DNA of 40,277 nt from JAAYWY01 sp050945275 (GTDB lineage: Bacteria; Bacillota; DTU030; DUMP01): contig JBMNSQ010000002.1 in the NCBI GenBank assembly GCA_050945275.1, positions 1 to 40,277 of the forward strand, read 5' to 3'. This document shows positions 30,911 through 38,609 of the stretch, in pieces. A model generated the notes under the pieces. It saw nothing but the letters and a program-made list of their open reading frames with translations. It made no database searches and had not been told where the DNA came from. Within the stretch, counting starts at the first letter, position 1. Each line of letters opens with the position of its first letter. The translations under genes were made by a program, and so were the position numbers.

Positions 30911-31651
30911 ATGCGGGTTTTGTTTATGCCGCTGCCATCGAAGCGGTCTCGCCGACGAGCGCTGGCTATATGTTTTGTTTTGGCACTCGGTCTGTTGATG
31001 TTCTTTTCCTCAGAAGGGGTAAAACAACTATTGCCAGCTACTAGTACCGGCGATGATCCGCTGTTTCAGGTAAACACTACCAATCAGGTAGCCGCTCTCA
31101 CTATTAATGTGGCTTGGGGTGAAGAATACCTACCTGATATGCTGAATGCTTTAAAAGAAGCCGGTGTGAATGCTACCTTTTTTATGGTGGGCGATTGGGT
31201 AGAGCAATTCCCCGATCTGACTCAAGCTCTAGCCGCCGATGGCCATGAACTGGGAAACCACAGCTGGTCCCACCCTTACCCTACACAGATTCCGGCTGAA
31301 GCTTTAAGTGAAGAGATTAAGAAAACAGAGAAGCTCCTGGTGGACTTGACCGGACAAGAATGTAAATTGTTTGCCCCCCCTTATGGTGAGTGGGACAAGG
31401 AGGTTGTGCTAACGGCAGCTGAACTCGGATACCGGACTATTATGTGGACTATTGATACTATTGATTGGCAAAAGCCGGGGGTGGATGTGATTGCTAGTCG
31501 CGTACTGGATAATTTGGCGCCGGGAAGTATTATTTTAATGCATCCTACCGATCAAACGGCCCAGGCTTTGCCGCAGATTTTAAGTGGGGCTAAGGAGAAG
31601 GGGTATAAGCTTATGACGGTGGGGCAGCTAATAGCTAACGCAGAGAGCTAA
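30911..31651 (+). CDS. Polysaccharide deacetylase-like (NodB fold, YlxY/PdaB-like), probably altered active site
   Basis: A membrane-anchored NodB-fold protein of 246 residues. Residues ~15-34 form an N-terminal anchor and the fold covers ~58-242. Two histidines of the metal motif are kept (His117 and His121, NHSWSHP), as is the late His211 (IILMHP). However, the first motif, normally TFDDG, reads TINVAWG with Asn66, and the third motif RPPYG reads APPYG with Ala155. Loss of the catalytic aspartate and the arginine suggests weak or no deacetylase activity, as proposed for some sporulation relatives (YlxY). The ATG has GGGGGTG and AGGA directly upstream. The phased regulator box lies 118 bases ahead. 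Confidence 0.85.
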   Translation: MRVLFMPLPSKRSRRRALAICFVLALGLLMFFSSEGVKQLLPATSTGDDPLFQVNTTNQVAALTINVAWGEEYLPDMLNALKEAGVNATFFMVGDWVEQFPDLTQALAADGHELGNHSWSHPYPTQIPAEALSEEIKKTEKLLVDLTGQECKLFAPPYGEWDKEVVLTAAELGYRTIMWTIDTIDWQKPGVDVIASRVLDNLAPGSIILMHPTDQTAQALPQILSGAKEKGYKLMTVGQLIANAES

Positions 31652-32027
31652 TTTCTAGCAGGCTACAGTGTTTCCCGCTCGCTCCGAAAAAGCTCGTCGA
31701 GCAGTCTAAGGCTCAGTTCAGCGCTTAGGCGGCCTGCATCCAAAGGATGGGTTCCAGCCGAAATTCGGCGTCCATGCCAGAGCGGCCGCCTCGCACATCC
31801 TGTGCTCGGCCCCGCCTTCTCGCTTCACTTCGCCAAGCCTGCTTAACTCCTCGCTTTAATGTCGCTCGCCGGAAAACAAGTTAAGCCCTGCCGGTAACTC
31901 ATAATGGACCCCTGAATATTATCTGGCGTCATAAACGACTTGATTCGCAGGATAACCACCAGGACAGCCTGTATCCGTAGGATGAACGAGCTCAGCTGTA
32001 CTCTTTTTTGCGCCTTGCTTAGAAAAT
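31652..32027. other. Intergenic region between deacetylase and cheR genes
   Basis: About 375 bases between convergent genes, no gene seen. It carries a family C repeat (31717-31775) and a short relative (31961-31997, GCCTGTATCCGTAGGATGAACGAGCTC). A small GCACA-TCC-TGTGC hairpin lies at about 31795. No clear terminator with a T run was found. Confidence 0.55.
31717..31775. repeat. Dispersed intergenic repeat, family C, copy 2
   Basis: TCAGCGCTTAGGCGGCCTGCATCC through GCGTCCATG aligns to 23355-23412 with about ten differences and one inserted base, in the same orientation. Both copies lie in gene-free gaps. Confidence 0.65.
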
Positions 32028-32807
32028 TTACTCCGTCGGGCGCTCGTAAAAGAACGGGGCTATTGATTTAAGGCCGTAGCGCTGGGGTTGAAAAATCTGC
32101 TCGGTGGCACCGGTAAAGAGGATGCCGCCGGGGCGAAGTGCCTGGGCAAAGCGTGTATAGAGGGCCTCTTTGGCCTGTTCGGTGAAGTAAATTACTACGT
32201 TGCGGCACAAAATTAGGTCGAAATCGGTATCGTAGGGATCTCTAAGTAGGTCGTGACGCTCAAAGCGTACACGGCCTTTTAACGTTGGCTCGGCAACATA
32301 AAAGTCACCTTCGGTGGTGAAGTAGCGTTCTTTTAACTCTGGTGGAACATTCTTAAGCCGGACGGACGGATAGCGCCCGGCCTTAGCTTCTCTTAAGGCT
32401 TGCTTATCCAAATCAGTCGCCAGAACAGGGATAATTTGGCCGGGAACGTTCTCTGCCAACAACATTGCCAGTGAATATGGTTCTTCGCCGGCTGCACAAC
32501 CGGCACTCCAAACCTTTAATTGGCGTCGGCCACTGCTTAGTAATTGAGGAATATAGCGGTGTTTTAACTCATCAAAGCGCTCCGGATTACGGAAAAACTC
32601 GGACACGTTAATAGTAATTCTCTCTAGGAACTCGCGCAGACAATCGGGATCGCGATCCAGTAGGCTTAGGTAAGATACAAAATCACTAGCTCCTCGTGTA
32701 AGCATAAGCGTGCTAATGCGCCTTATCATCTGACGTTCCTTATAGGCATTAAGATCAATTCCGGTGCGTTTTAGTATGGCCGCTTTAAACTCCGGCCAGC
32801 CCTGCAT
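32028..32807 (-). CDS. cheR: CheR-type protein-glutamate methyltransferase
   Basis: A S-adenosylmethionine-dependent methyltransferase that methylates chemoreceptor glutamates. From the ATG at 32807 it has 259 residues; AGGGG lies 6 bases upstream, better than the ATG five codons earlier. The helical N-terminal domain (~1-75) is followed by the Rossmann domain. The key stretches are present: ITINVSEFFRNPERFDEL, WSAGCAAGEEPYSLAMLL (cofactor site), ATDLDKQALREAKAGRY, LILCRNVVIYFT and FTGATEQIF. No other chemotaxis gene is nearby. Confidence 0.94.
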   Translation of the reverse strand: MQGWPEFKAAILKRTGIDLNAYKERQMIRRISTLMLTRGASDFVSYLSLLDRDPDCLREFLERITINVSEFFRNPERFDELKHRYIPQLLSSGRRQLKVWSAGCAAGEEPYSLAMLLAENVPGQIIPVLATDLDKQALREAKAGRYPSVRLKNVPPELKERYFTTEGDFYVAEPTLKGRVRFERHDLLRDPYDTDFDLILCRNVVIYFTEQAKEALYTRFAQALRPGGILFTGATEQIFQPQRYGLKSIAPFFYERPTE

Positions 32808-32827
32808 GTGCTTCCCCTCCATAAACT

Positions 32828-32860
32828 ATTAACGGGGTCAGCCAACCTGACCCCGTTAAT
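32828..32860 (-). terminator. 14-bp perfect hairpin between cheR and the M23 peptidase gene
   Basis: ATTAACGGGGTCAG (32828-32841) and its exact complement (32847-32860) with a 5-base loop begin just after the M23 stop codon. There is no T run, so termination is uncertain. It may also protect the message end or separate the upstream gene from cheR. Confidence 0.55.
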
Positions 32861-32863
32861 CCG

Positions 32864-34279
32864 TTATTGGTGTTGAAAATATTGCAACGGGTTTTTTCTT
32901 GAGCCACCCTCACGGATTTCGAAATGTAGGTGAGGTCCTGTACTCTTACCAGTAGAACCAACTAAGCCAATGGTTTGCCCTTTTTGCACCTTCTGGCCGT
33001 GGCTAGCTGTTACCTGTGACAAATGGCCGTAAAGGGTGGAGCTAGCACCATGACTTATTATTACACATTTACCGTAACCGCCATTCCAGCCGGTGTAAGT
33101 TACGACACCATTGTCCGATGCCACCACCGGTGTACCCTGGGGCGCTGCGATATCTACTCCTGAATGAAAACCGCCGCCACGCTGGCCATAGCGCGATGTT
33201 ATCTGCCCGCCGCGGCTAACAGGCCATGTATAGCGCCCAGTGGCCACAAAGGCTGGCTGCTTAGTACCCACTACCACTACTTGAGTGGTTGGTTTTTCCT
33301 CAATTTGCTCACCAATAGCCGTTTGTTCCACAATTAGGCCATTCTCTCTTACCAGGGCATAGGTGGTAAGTTTACTCCCTGGTTTTCCGGCGGTGCGAAC
33401 TTTGCGGTCATAGGTATAAAGGGAACTGTCCTTAATAGTTTCGGTCTCGAAAGCAATAGCCTCGGCCACCGTTTTTTCTTCCTCGCTTACCACGGTGACG
33501 TAAGGTTTGGGTACTACCAAGCTTATTTTTTGTCCAATCTGTAAGTTTTCGGTGATGCCAGGGTTAGCAGCAATAATATCATCCACATACATATCGTGAA
33601 CGCGAGCAATAGACCATAAACTATCACCGGAGACAACTTCGTACTCGCGCTCTTCGTTAGTACCTCTAATCAAAAGATCTACGGCCTCATCTACCTTGGT
33701 GATGGTAGACAAACGTACCACTTGGGGTACTATGTTAATTTCTTCTTTAATATATACTTTTTTTATCTCCGATCCAGCTTCGGGAGGAAAAGCAGCTTGG
33801 ACCTTCTCCACTACCGCCTCGGCCTCTTCCTTGGTAGGTAAAGCCGACAAGGTCTCCCCTTGGACTTGTAGCACCCAGCCCTCTGTGAGACGAAGGAGCG
33901 CTTTGGCAAGGGCCTCTTCGAGCTCAGTTGCAGGCGTTGGCTTGTCCTGATTGCCTCGTACACGGACCAGCTCTAAGGTAGTAGAGCTTTCTTCCGAACT
34001 ACCATCGGCTTCCAGGATGCTTTGCGCTAGATCTAAAACTCCCTTGTCATCTCGAGTATAGCCGATAGTCTGGCCATCTACATTTACCGCCCAGGTGGGC
34101 CTGATCAGCGGTGGAACAACTAAGACTAGTAGTAACACAGTTATTACAGTAGCCGTTGCGGCCACTTTCCAGCCGCGTTGTTTGGGGGTTAAAAGTTTTA
34201 TGATGGCAGCTAATTTTTCCGGCCGCCATCTCAGCTTTTGTGCGTCCGTCGGCCTCACCTCCACTTTGTGGCAACACAA
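32864..34279 (-). CDS. M23 metallopeptidase with LysM and G5 domains (cell-wall hydrolase)
   Basis: A membrane-anchored peptidoglycan endopeptidase of about 471 residues. A cytoplasmic start with a membrane helix (~40-61) leads to an extracytoplasmic helical region (~65-210). Then come one LysM (~213-257, YEVVSGDSLWSIARVHDMYVD), a G5 domain (~258-340) and the zinc peptidase domain (~350-471). The zinc residues are in FHSGVDIAAP and GPHLHFEI, with SHGASSTLYGHLS between. The N-terminal start is unsure: TTG at 34279 or GTGs at 34264 and 34258 are possible, none with a strong RBS. This layout is common in clostridial sporulation- or division-linked peptidases. Confidence 0.92.
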   Translation of the reverse strand: MCCHKVEVRPTDAQKLRWRPEKLAAIIKLLTPKQRGWKVAATATVITVLLLVLVVPPLIRPTWAVNVDGQTIGYTRDDKGVLDLAQSILEADGSSEESSTTLELVRVRGNQDKPTPATELEEALAKALLRLTEGWVLQVQGETLSALPTKEEAEAVVEKVQAAFPPEAGSEIKKVYIKEEINIVPQVVRLSTITKVDEAVDLLIRGTNEEREYEVVSGDSLWSIARVHDMYVDDIIAANPGITENLQIGQKISLVVPKPYVTVVSEEEKTVAEAIAFETETIKDSSLYTYDRKVRTAGKPGSKLTTYALVRENGLIVEQTAIGEQIEEKPTTQVVVVGTKQPAFVATGRYTWPVSRGGQITSRYGQRGGGFHSGVDIAAPQGTPVVASDNGVVTYTGWNGGYGKCVIISHGASSTLYGHLSQVTASHGQKVQKGQTIGLVGSTGKSTGPHLHFEIREGGSRKNPLQYFQHQ

Positions 34280-34390
34280 AAAGAGCCTGCCCTTGTACTG
34301 CCAGGTTATGGAGTTATATATTCGCCGCTTGGAACGCTTTTCCTGCTAGGGATAGCCAAAAAAGCTAGGAGTTATCATTTTGTAATATAC

Positions 34391-34425
34391 CGCCGTCTCT
34401 GGGTCTCGGGTCTTCTCTGACGGCG
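34391..34425. other. Hairpin between the agmatinase-like and M23 genes
   Basis: CGCCGTC (34391-34397) and GACGGCG (34419-34425) form a 7-bp stem around an imperfect repeat GGGTCTCGGGTC. It has no T run on either strand. It could be a weak terminator of the speEB operon or part of the M23 leader; it does not match the c-di-AMP riboswitch often found before such peptidases. Confidence 0.3.
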
Positions 34426-34489
34426 CGAACGACTTGCATCTGACCCCCAACATCGCAACTTAACTCTTGCGTACATATTGGAAATTACG

Positions 34490-35347
34490 TCAACTCCATA
34501 GTAGCAAAAGCTCTCTTACTAGCAAGGCTGCTAAAGCAGCGGTGCGTTCGCTGGGATCAAAAGGCGGGCATACTTCGACGATATCGGCACCAACTATGTT
34601 TAGCCCTGCCAGTAGTTTAAAGGCAGCTAGCATATCAGCTACGTTTTGCCCACCAGGTTCGGGAGTGCCGACGCCAGGGGCAAACGCAGGGTCGAACACA
34701 TCCATGTCGATACTTACATAAACAGGCCGGTCGGTTAAGGTGGGTCTGACTTTAGATAACGGCTCAAGTACATGGAAGGGGAAAAAATTGGTATGGCGGC
34801 GGGCAAAAGCAACTTCGTCGGCGGTAGCAGAGCGAATACCGAGTTGAAAGATATTAGATGGGGCTACCACTTGGGCCACCTGACGCATAGCTGTAGCATG
34901 GGACAGCTTTTCCCCTTCGTATTCTTGGCGCAAGTCGGCATGGGCGTCAAACTGCAGCACAACAAGATCCCGGCCATGAACCTTAACCAAGGCCTGAATC
35001 GCCGGCCATGTAAGCAGATGTTCACCACCGAGCAGAAAGGGGATTTGGCCGCCTTGGGCCACTTCATAGACAGCTGCCTCGATAGCGCGGAGAGAGCGGT
35101 CAATCCCTCCCACGGGCAGGGCCAAATCCCCTAAGTCGGCCACAAGCACATCGCTTAAATCTCGTTCTTGATATAGACTAAATTCCTCCAGAACCCAAGA
35201 CACTTGCCGGATAGCCCCGGGACCGCGTCGGGTTCCGGGGCGGAAGCTTACTGTAATATCCAAAGGAACCCCCAGTAGACAAAAACGAGCGTTATCTGGC
35301 CCGGTATCGGCCGCAAGAAAAGTATGGGGTTGTATTTCCGTTTGCAT
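34490..35347 (-). CDS. speB: Agmatinase/arginase-family ureohydrolase (SpeB)
   Basis: A binuclear manganese enzyme that hydrolyses agmatine to putrescine and urea. Its 285 residues carry all metal ligands: His110 (GGEH), Asp134, His136 and Asp138 (FDAHADLR), Asp214 and Asp216 (SIDMDVFDPAFAPGVGTPEPGG). It starts 12 bases after spermidine synthase, with GAGG before the ATG, forming a two-gene polyamine unit: SpeB supplies putrescine, which SpeE converts. The context makes agmatine the likely substrate rather than arginine or other guanidino compounds. Confidence 0.93.
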   Translation of the reverse strand: MQTEIQPHTFLAADTGPDNARFCLLGVPLDITVSFRPGTRRGPGAIRQVSWVLEEFSLYQERDLSDVLVADLGDLALPVGGIDRSLRAIEAAVYEVAQGGQIPFLLGGEHLLTWPAIQALVKVHGRDLVVLQFDAHADLRQEYEGEKLSHATAMRQVAQVVAPSNIFQLGIRSATADEVAFARRHTNFFPFHVLEPLSKVRPTLTDRPVYVSIDMDVFDPAFAPGVGTPEPGGQNVADMLAAFKLLAGLNIVGADIVEVCPPFDPSERTAALAALLVRELLLLWS

Positions 35348-35359
35348 ATGAATAACCTC

Positions 35360-36202
35360 TTATTTATTTTCGGTTTCGCCAATCATTTCTTTAACAAACT
35401 GAGGAAGGACAAAAGACGCCCGGTGGAGCTCAGGAGTATAGTAGCGATAATCGAGATCGATAATTTTGGCCGAATCTACCTTAAGCGGATCATGCTTTTT
35501 CGACCCTAAGGTGAAACTCCACATACCACAAGGATAAGTGGGAATATAGCACAAATACATCCTGGTTATAGGAAAAGAGGCTTTAATGCCTTGATAAATA
35601 TCAGGGATTATGTCCGCGTTTAGCCAGGGAGATTCGGTTTGGGCTACTAATATCCCGTCATCCTTTAGGGCCCGGGCGACGTTGGCATAAAACTGGGCCT
35701 GAAACAGCCCCACTGCCGGCCCCACTGGATCGGAAGAGTCAATAATGATGATATCGTATTCGTTTTCATGATCGGCCACGTACTTGATGCCGTCGGTATG
35801 ATGAATACAAACTCGCGGATCGTTTAGACCACAGCTAATCTCCGGTAGATACTCTTTGGCTGCGGCCACTACTTCAGGATCTATTTCTACTAAATGAACT
35901 TCTTTCACACTCTGGTGTTTAAGTGACTCGCGAACAGTACCGCCATCACCACCGCCAATTATAAGTACCTTTTCTGGGTTGGGATGGGTAAACAGCGGTA
36001 CATGGGCGATCATTTCGTGGTAGACATATTCGTCTTCGATGGTCGTCTGAACAGCCCCATCTAAAATTAAGGTTCGACCAAAACGGTCTGTTTCCACCAC
36101 CAACAGCTCCTGATACTTCGTCTTTTTGTGAGCTAGCACACTGTTGATATGATACTGCAAAGTGAGATTTGAGTTTTCTGTTTCGTAATACCATAAATTC
36201 AT
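35360..36202 (-). CDS. speE: Spermidine synthase (polyamine aminopropyltransferase)
   Basis: Transfers aminopropyl from decarboxylated S-adenosylmethionine to putrescine. From the ATG at 36202 it has 280 residues, with GGAGG about 9 bases upstream; an open frame 20 codons longer has no RBS. Signature features are GGGDGGTVRE (83-92), VEIDPEVV, and the catalytic aspartates in DSSDPVGPA (Asp155, Asp158). The tail SFVLPQFVKEMI is standard. No S-adenosylmethionine decarboxylase gene lies in the window. Confidence 0.95.
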   Translation of the reverse strand: MNLWYYETENSNLTLQYHINSVLAHKKTKYQELLVVETDRFGRTLILDGAVQTTIEDEYVYHEMIAHVPLFTHPNPEKVLIIGGGDGGTVRESLKHQSVKEVHLVEIDPEVVAAAKEYLPEISCGLNDPRVCIHHTDGIKYVADHENEYDIIIIDSSDPVGPAVGLFQAQFYANVARALKDDGILVAQTESPWLNADIIPDIYQGIKASFPITRMYLCYIPTYPCGMWSFTLGSKKHDPLKVDSAKIIDLDYRYYTPELHRASFVLPQFVKEMIGETENK

Positions 36203-36242
36203 ACCGGTGCACCTCCAACCTAGTCTTCTTTGGCAACAACAA

Positions 36243-36286
36243 AAGCTTGACCAAATAAGCACACTTTGGTCAAGCTTATTATATCA
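36243..36286 (-). promoter_or_regulatory. Extended -10 promoter and 13-bp inverted repeat ahead of speE
   Basis: On the minus strand TG-A-TATAAT (36278-36286) is a consensus extended -10 element. Directly after it lies a perfect 13-bp inverted repeat, AAGCTTGACCAAA (36265-36277 and 36243-36255), with a 9-base loop. The repeat covers the transcription start, and its RNA form would be followed by TTTTGTTGTT. It could be an operator or an early terminator controlling polyamine synthesis. Confidence 0.6.
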
Positions 36287-36393
36287 GAGCGCTTCAAAAA
36301 GACCAGTAAAAGGTGGCAAAAGGGTCTGTACGATGGAAAATATATGCAATTTTATTGTCTATATTGGCTTTCTAGCAGGAAAAATTAGGATGA

Positions 36394-36996
36394 TTGGCGA
36401 AACTTATATTTATGAATATGATAATTATCGGTGTCTTTGGTATCCTAGTGCTACTTCTTTATGACCTAGCCACAATCTACCGGTTTCGGAGCCGGGCGCT
36501 GCTCGCCTTATTTGGCTATGGGTTGCACGGAGGTGCTATTATTCAAGCAACCCTGGCCCAGAAAAAATTGGCCTTTACCGGATGTACCGGGCTAGGTTGG
36601 CTGTTTTTTGGGACAGGCTTTGGTTGGCTTGTCTATTGCCTATTTTTGTTTAAACCCATTGCCAGTAACTATACCAACCAAAAAGGACCGGTTCTCACTA
36701 CCGTTGGCCCCTATGCCTTTAGCCGGCATCCGGGAGTAATAGGTCACGCAGTTACAATTTTGGGTCTGATATTGGTTTCAAAGTCTGAACTTTTGCTAAA
36801 GGGTGGTTTTGTGTGGATAATGGCCAATATTTCTTACGTGTATATACAAGATCGCTGGCTGTTTCCCCGCTTATTTCCCGACTATGAAAGTTATCGCCTA
36901 AGCATCCCAATGATACTACCTAATTGCACCAGTCTAAAACTCTTTTGGGCTACCACTTTGGCTTCCTCAGCAGAAAGGCAGGCACTACATGACTAA
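36394..36996 (+). CDS. Isoprenylcysteine carboxyl methyltransferase-like membrane protein (ICMT/PEMT family)
   Basis: A 200-residue integral membrane methyltransferase-like protein with about five transmembrane helices. The C-terminal signature is clear: GPYAFSRHPGVIGH (105-118, RHPG at 111-114) and QDRWLFPRLFPDYESYR (152-168), which form the S-adenosylmethionine site in this family. The substrate is not predictable; relatives methylate prenylcysteines, lipids or small acids. The start is TTG at 36394 or ATG at 36412; neither has a strong RBS. Its end overlaps the GH3 gene by eight bases, so the two are translationally coupled. Confidence 0.85.
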   Translation: MAKLIFMNMIIIGVFGILVLLLYDLATIYRFRSRALLALFGYGLHGGAIIQATLAQKKLAFTGCTGLGWLFFGTGFGWLVYCLFLFKPIASNYTNQKGPVLTTVGPYAFSRHPGVIGHAVTILGLILVSKSELLLKGGFVWIMANISYVYIQDRWLFPRLFPDYESYRLSIPMILPNCTSLKLFWATTLASSAERQALHD

Positions 36997-38575
36997 TTTA
37001 GTAACTTTATTGCGCGACGGTCGGAAAGGCGCGGCCTGGTCCAAATACTGCGGTTTTATTGACTTATCGTTGGCTCAATTTATGGAAGTGCAGGAAAGAT
37101 TACTAGCGGAACAGTTGCAACTTTTGTCCGGTAGCTTATTAGGAAGGAAACTACTGAGAAACTGTACCAAAGTCGCAGTCGCCAATTTCAGGCAAAAGGT
37201 CCCGCTAACCAGTTATGAAGACTATCTCCCTTATTTAGCCGAGAAAAGAGAAGATGTATTGCCAGCTGCCCCCCAAATGTGGGTCTGTACGTCGGGTAAG
37301 GCCGGTGCCTACGATCGCAAATGGGCTCCTTACACTCACGCTTGGGTAGAAGCTAACGCCAAAAATTTTCTGGCGGCTATAATCTTTTCCGTGTGTAACA
37401 AGAGAAATGAATTTATCCTTAGGGAAGGGTATAAGTTCCTCTATGCTATGGCACCTCCGCCCTACTTAACCGGTATGGTGCCCCACGGCTTAAAACATGA
37501 ATTTCCTTTTGAGTATTTACCTCCCCTGGCTCAGGCGGAAGAAATGAGTTTCGAAGAGCAAAATCAGGAGGGTTTCCGCCTGGGGATGATTGAAGGGATT
37601 GATCTTTTCTTTGGTTTATCCAGTATTCTTACTCGAATTGGGGAGCGCTTTGCCGAGAGGGGTGGCAGGAGGCTAGACTTTAACTCTTTAGGATTGGGCG
37701 GTAGTTTGCGTCTGGCTACTGGCTGGATCAAAAGTCGTTGGCATAGGCGACCTCTTTTACCAAGAGACGTCTGGAATTTGAAGGGTATCATCTGTGCCGG
37801 TACAGACACAACTTTTTATAAAGAGTGCATCGAATATTACTGGGGCCGGAAACCCCTGGAAATCTACGGAGGAACCGAAGTTGGGATAGCAGCTACCCAA
37901 ACTTGGGATTACGATGGTATGGTTTTGTTTCCAGACGCCAACTTTTGGGAGTTCATCCCTGAAGAAGAACATCGAAAATCAATGGTCGATGGCAGTTATC
38001 AGCCTAAGACAGTTCTGCTGCCCGAGTTAGAGCCCGGACGGCGCTATGAACTAGTCATTACTAATTTTAGGGGCGGCATCTTTGTCCGCTATCGTCTAGG
38101 AGACATGATAAAGGTTATTAGTCGTAGCAATGACAAGTTGGAAATTGACCTACCCCAAATCGTGTACGAAGATCGGGTGGAAGATTTTATTGATCTGGCC
38201 AGCTTCACCAGGATCACAGAGAGAACAATCTGGGAAGCTCTACGACTGGCCGGTATCGATCATAGCCACTGGTTGGCCAAAAAGGGCACTGATAACAGTG
38301 GTCGGCCAACACTTGAAATATGGCTGGAGTTATCTAAAGAAAATTTAGAGCGAAAGTCTCACACCATTTACGATGCTCTAAAACAATTAGATTCCGATTA
38401 CCGCGATTTAGAAAACTTTATGGGTTACCAACCGTTGCAACTGATTCCATTTCCGCCCGGGGCTTGGAACAGATTGGCTAAACAGCTTATGGAAACCCGT
38501 CTTAACCCACCGGCCGAACTGTTAGATAAGTTGCAAGCCCACAACCTACCGGCCGATAGCACTAACGCTCTATAG
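36989..38575 (+). CDS. GH3-family acyl-adenylating enzyme
   Basis: A 528-residue member of the GH3 auxin-responsive promoter family, related to acyl-acid amido synthetases that activate carboxylic acids with ATP and often join them to amino acids. Motifs can be seen in order: a degenerate phosphate loop TSGKAGAYDRKWAPYT (101-116), the YGGTE motif (293-297) followed by LFPDANFWEFIPEEE, and the hinge ELVITNFRGGIFVRYRLGD (YRLGD 368-372). The C-terminal domain is ~375-510. The first loop is longer than usual. Bacterial members are uncommon and mostly uncharacterised. The start is the ATG within the end of the methyltransferase gene. Confidence 0.85.
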   Translation: MTNLVTLLRDGRKGAAWSKYCGFIDLSLAQFMEVQERLLAEQLQLLSGSLLGRKLLRNCTKVAVANFRQKVPLTSYEDYLPYLAEKREDVLPAAPQMWVCTSGKAGAYDRKWAPYTHAWVEANAKNFLAAIIFSVCNKRNEFILREGYKFLYAMAPPPYLTGMVPHGLKHEFPFEYLPPLAQAEEMSFEEQNQEGFRLGMIEGIDLFFGLSSILTRIGERFAERGGRRLDFNSLGLGGSLRLATGWIKSRWHRRPLLPRDVWNLKGIICAGTDTTFYKECIEYYWGRKPLEIYGGTEVGIAATQTWDYDGMVLFPDANFWEFIPEEEHRKSMVDGSYQPKTVLLPELEPGRRYELVITNFRGGIFVRYRLGDMIKVISRSNDKLEIDLPQIVYEDRVEDFIDLASFTRITERTIWEALRLAGIDHSHWLAKKGTDNSGRPTLEIWLELSKENLERKSHTIYDALKQLDSDYRDLENFMGYQPLQLIPFPPGAWNRLAKQLMETRLNPPAELLDKLQAHNLPADSTNAL

Positions 38576-38609
38576 TTCCGACTATAAACATTGGGAGCTG
38601 AAGCTCGGC

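Noticed and set aside
34280..34489. c-di-AMP (ydaO-type) riboswitch before the M23/LysM peptidase
   Set aside because: The location is typical, but the conserved core sequences of that riboswitch are absent; only a simple 7-bp hairpin is present.
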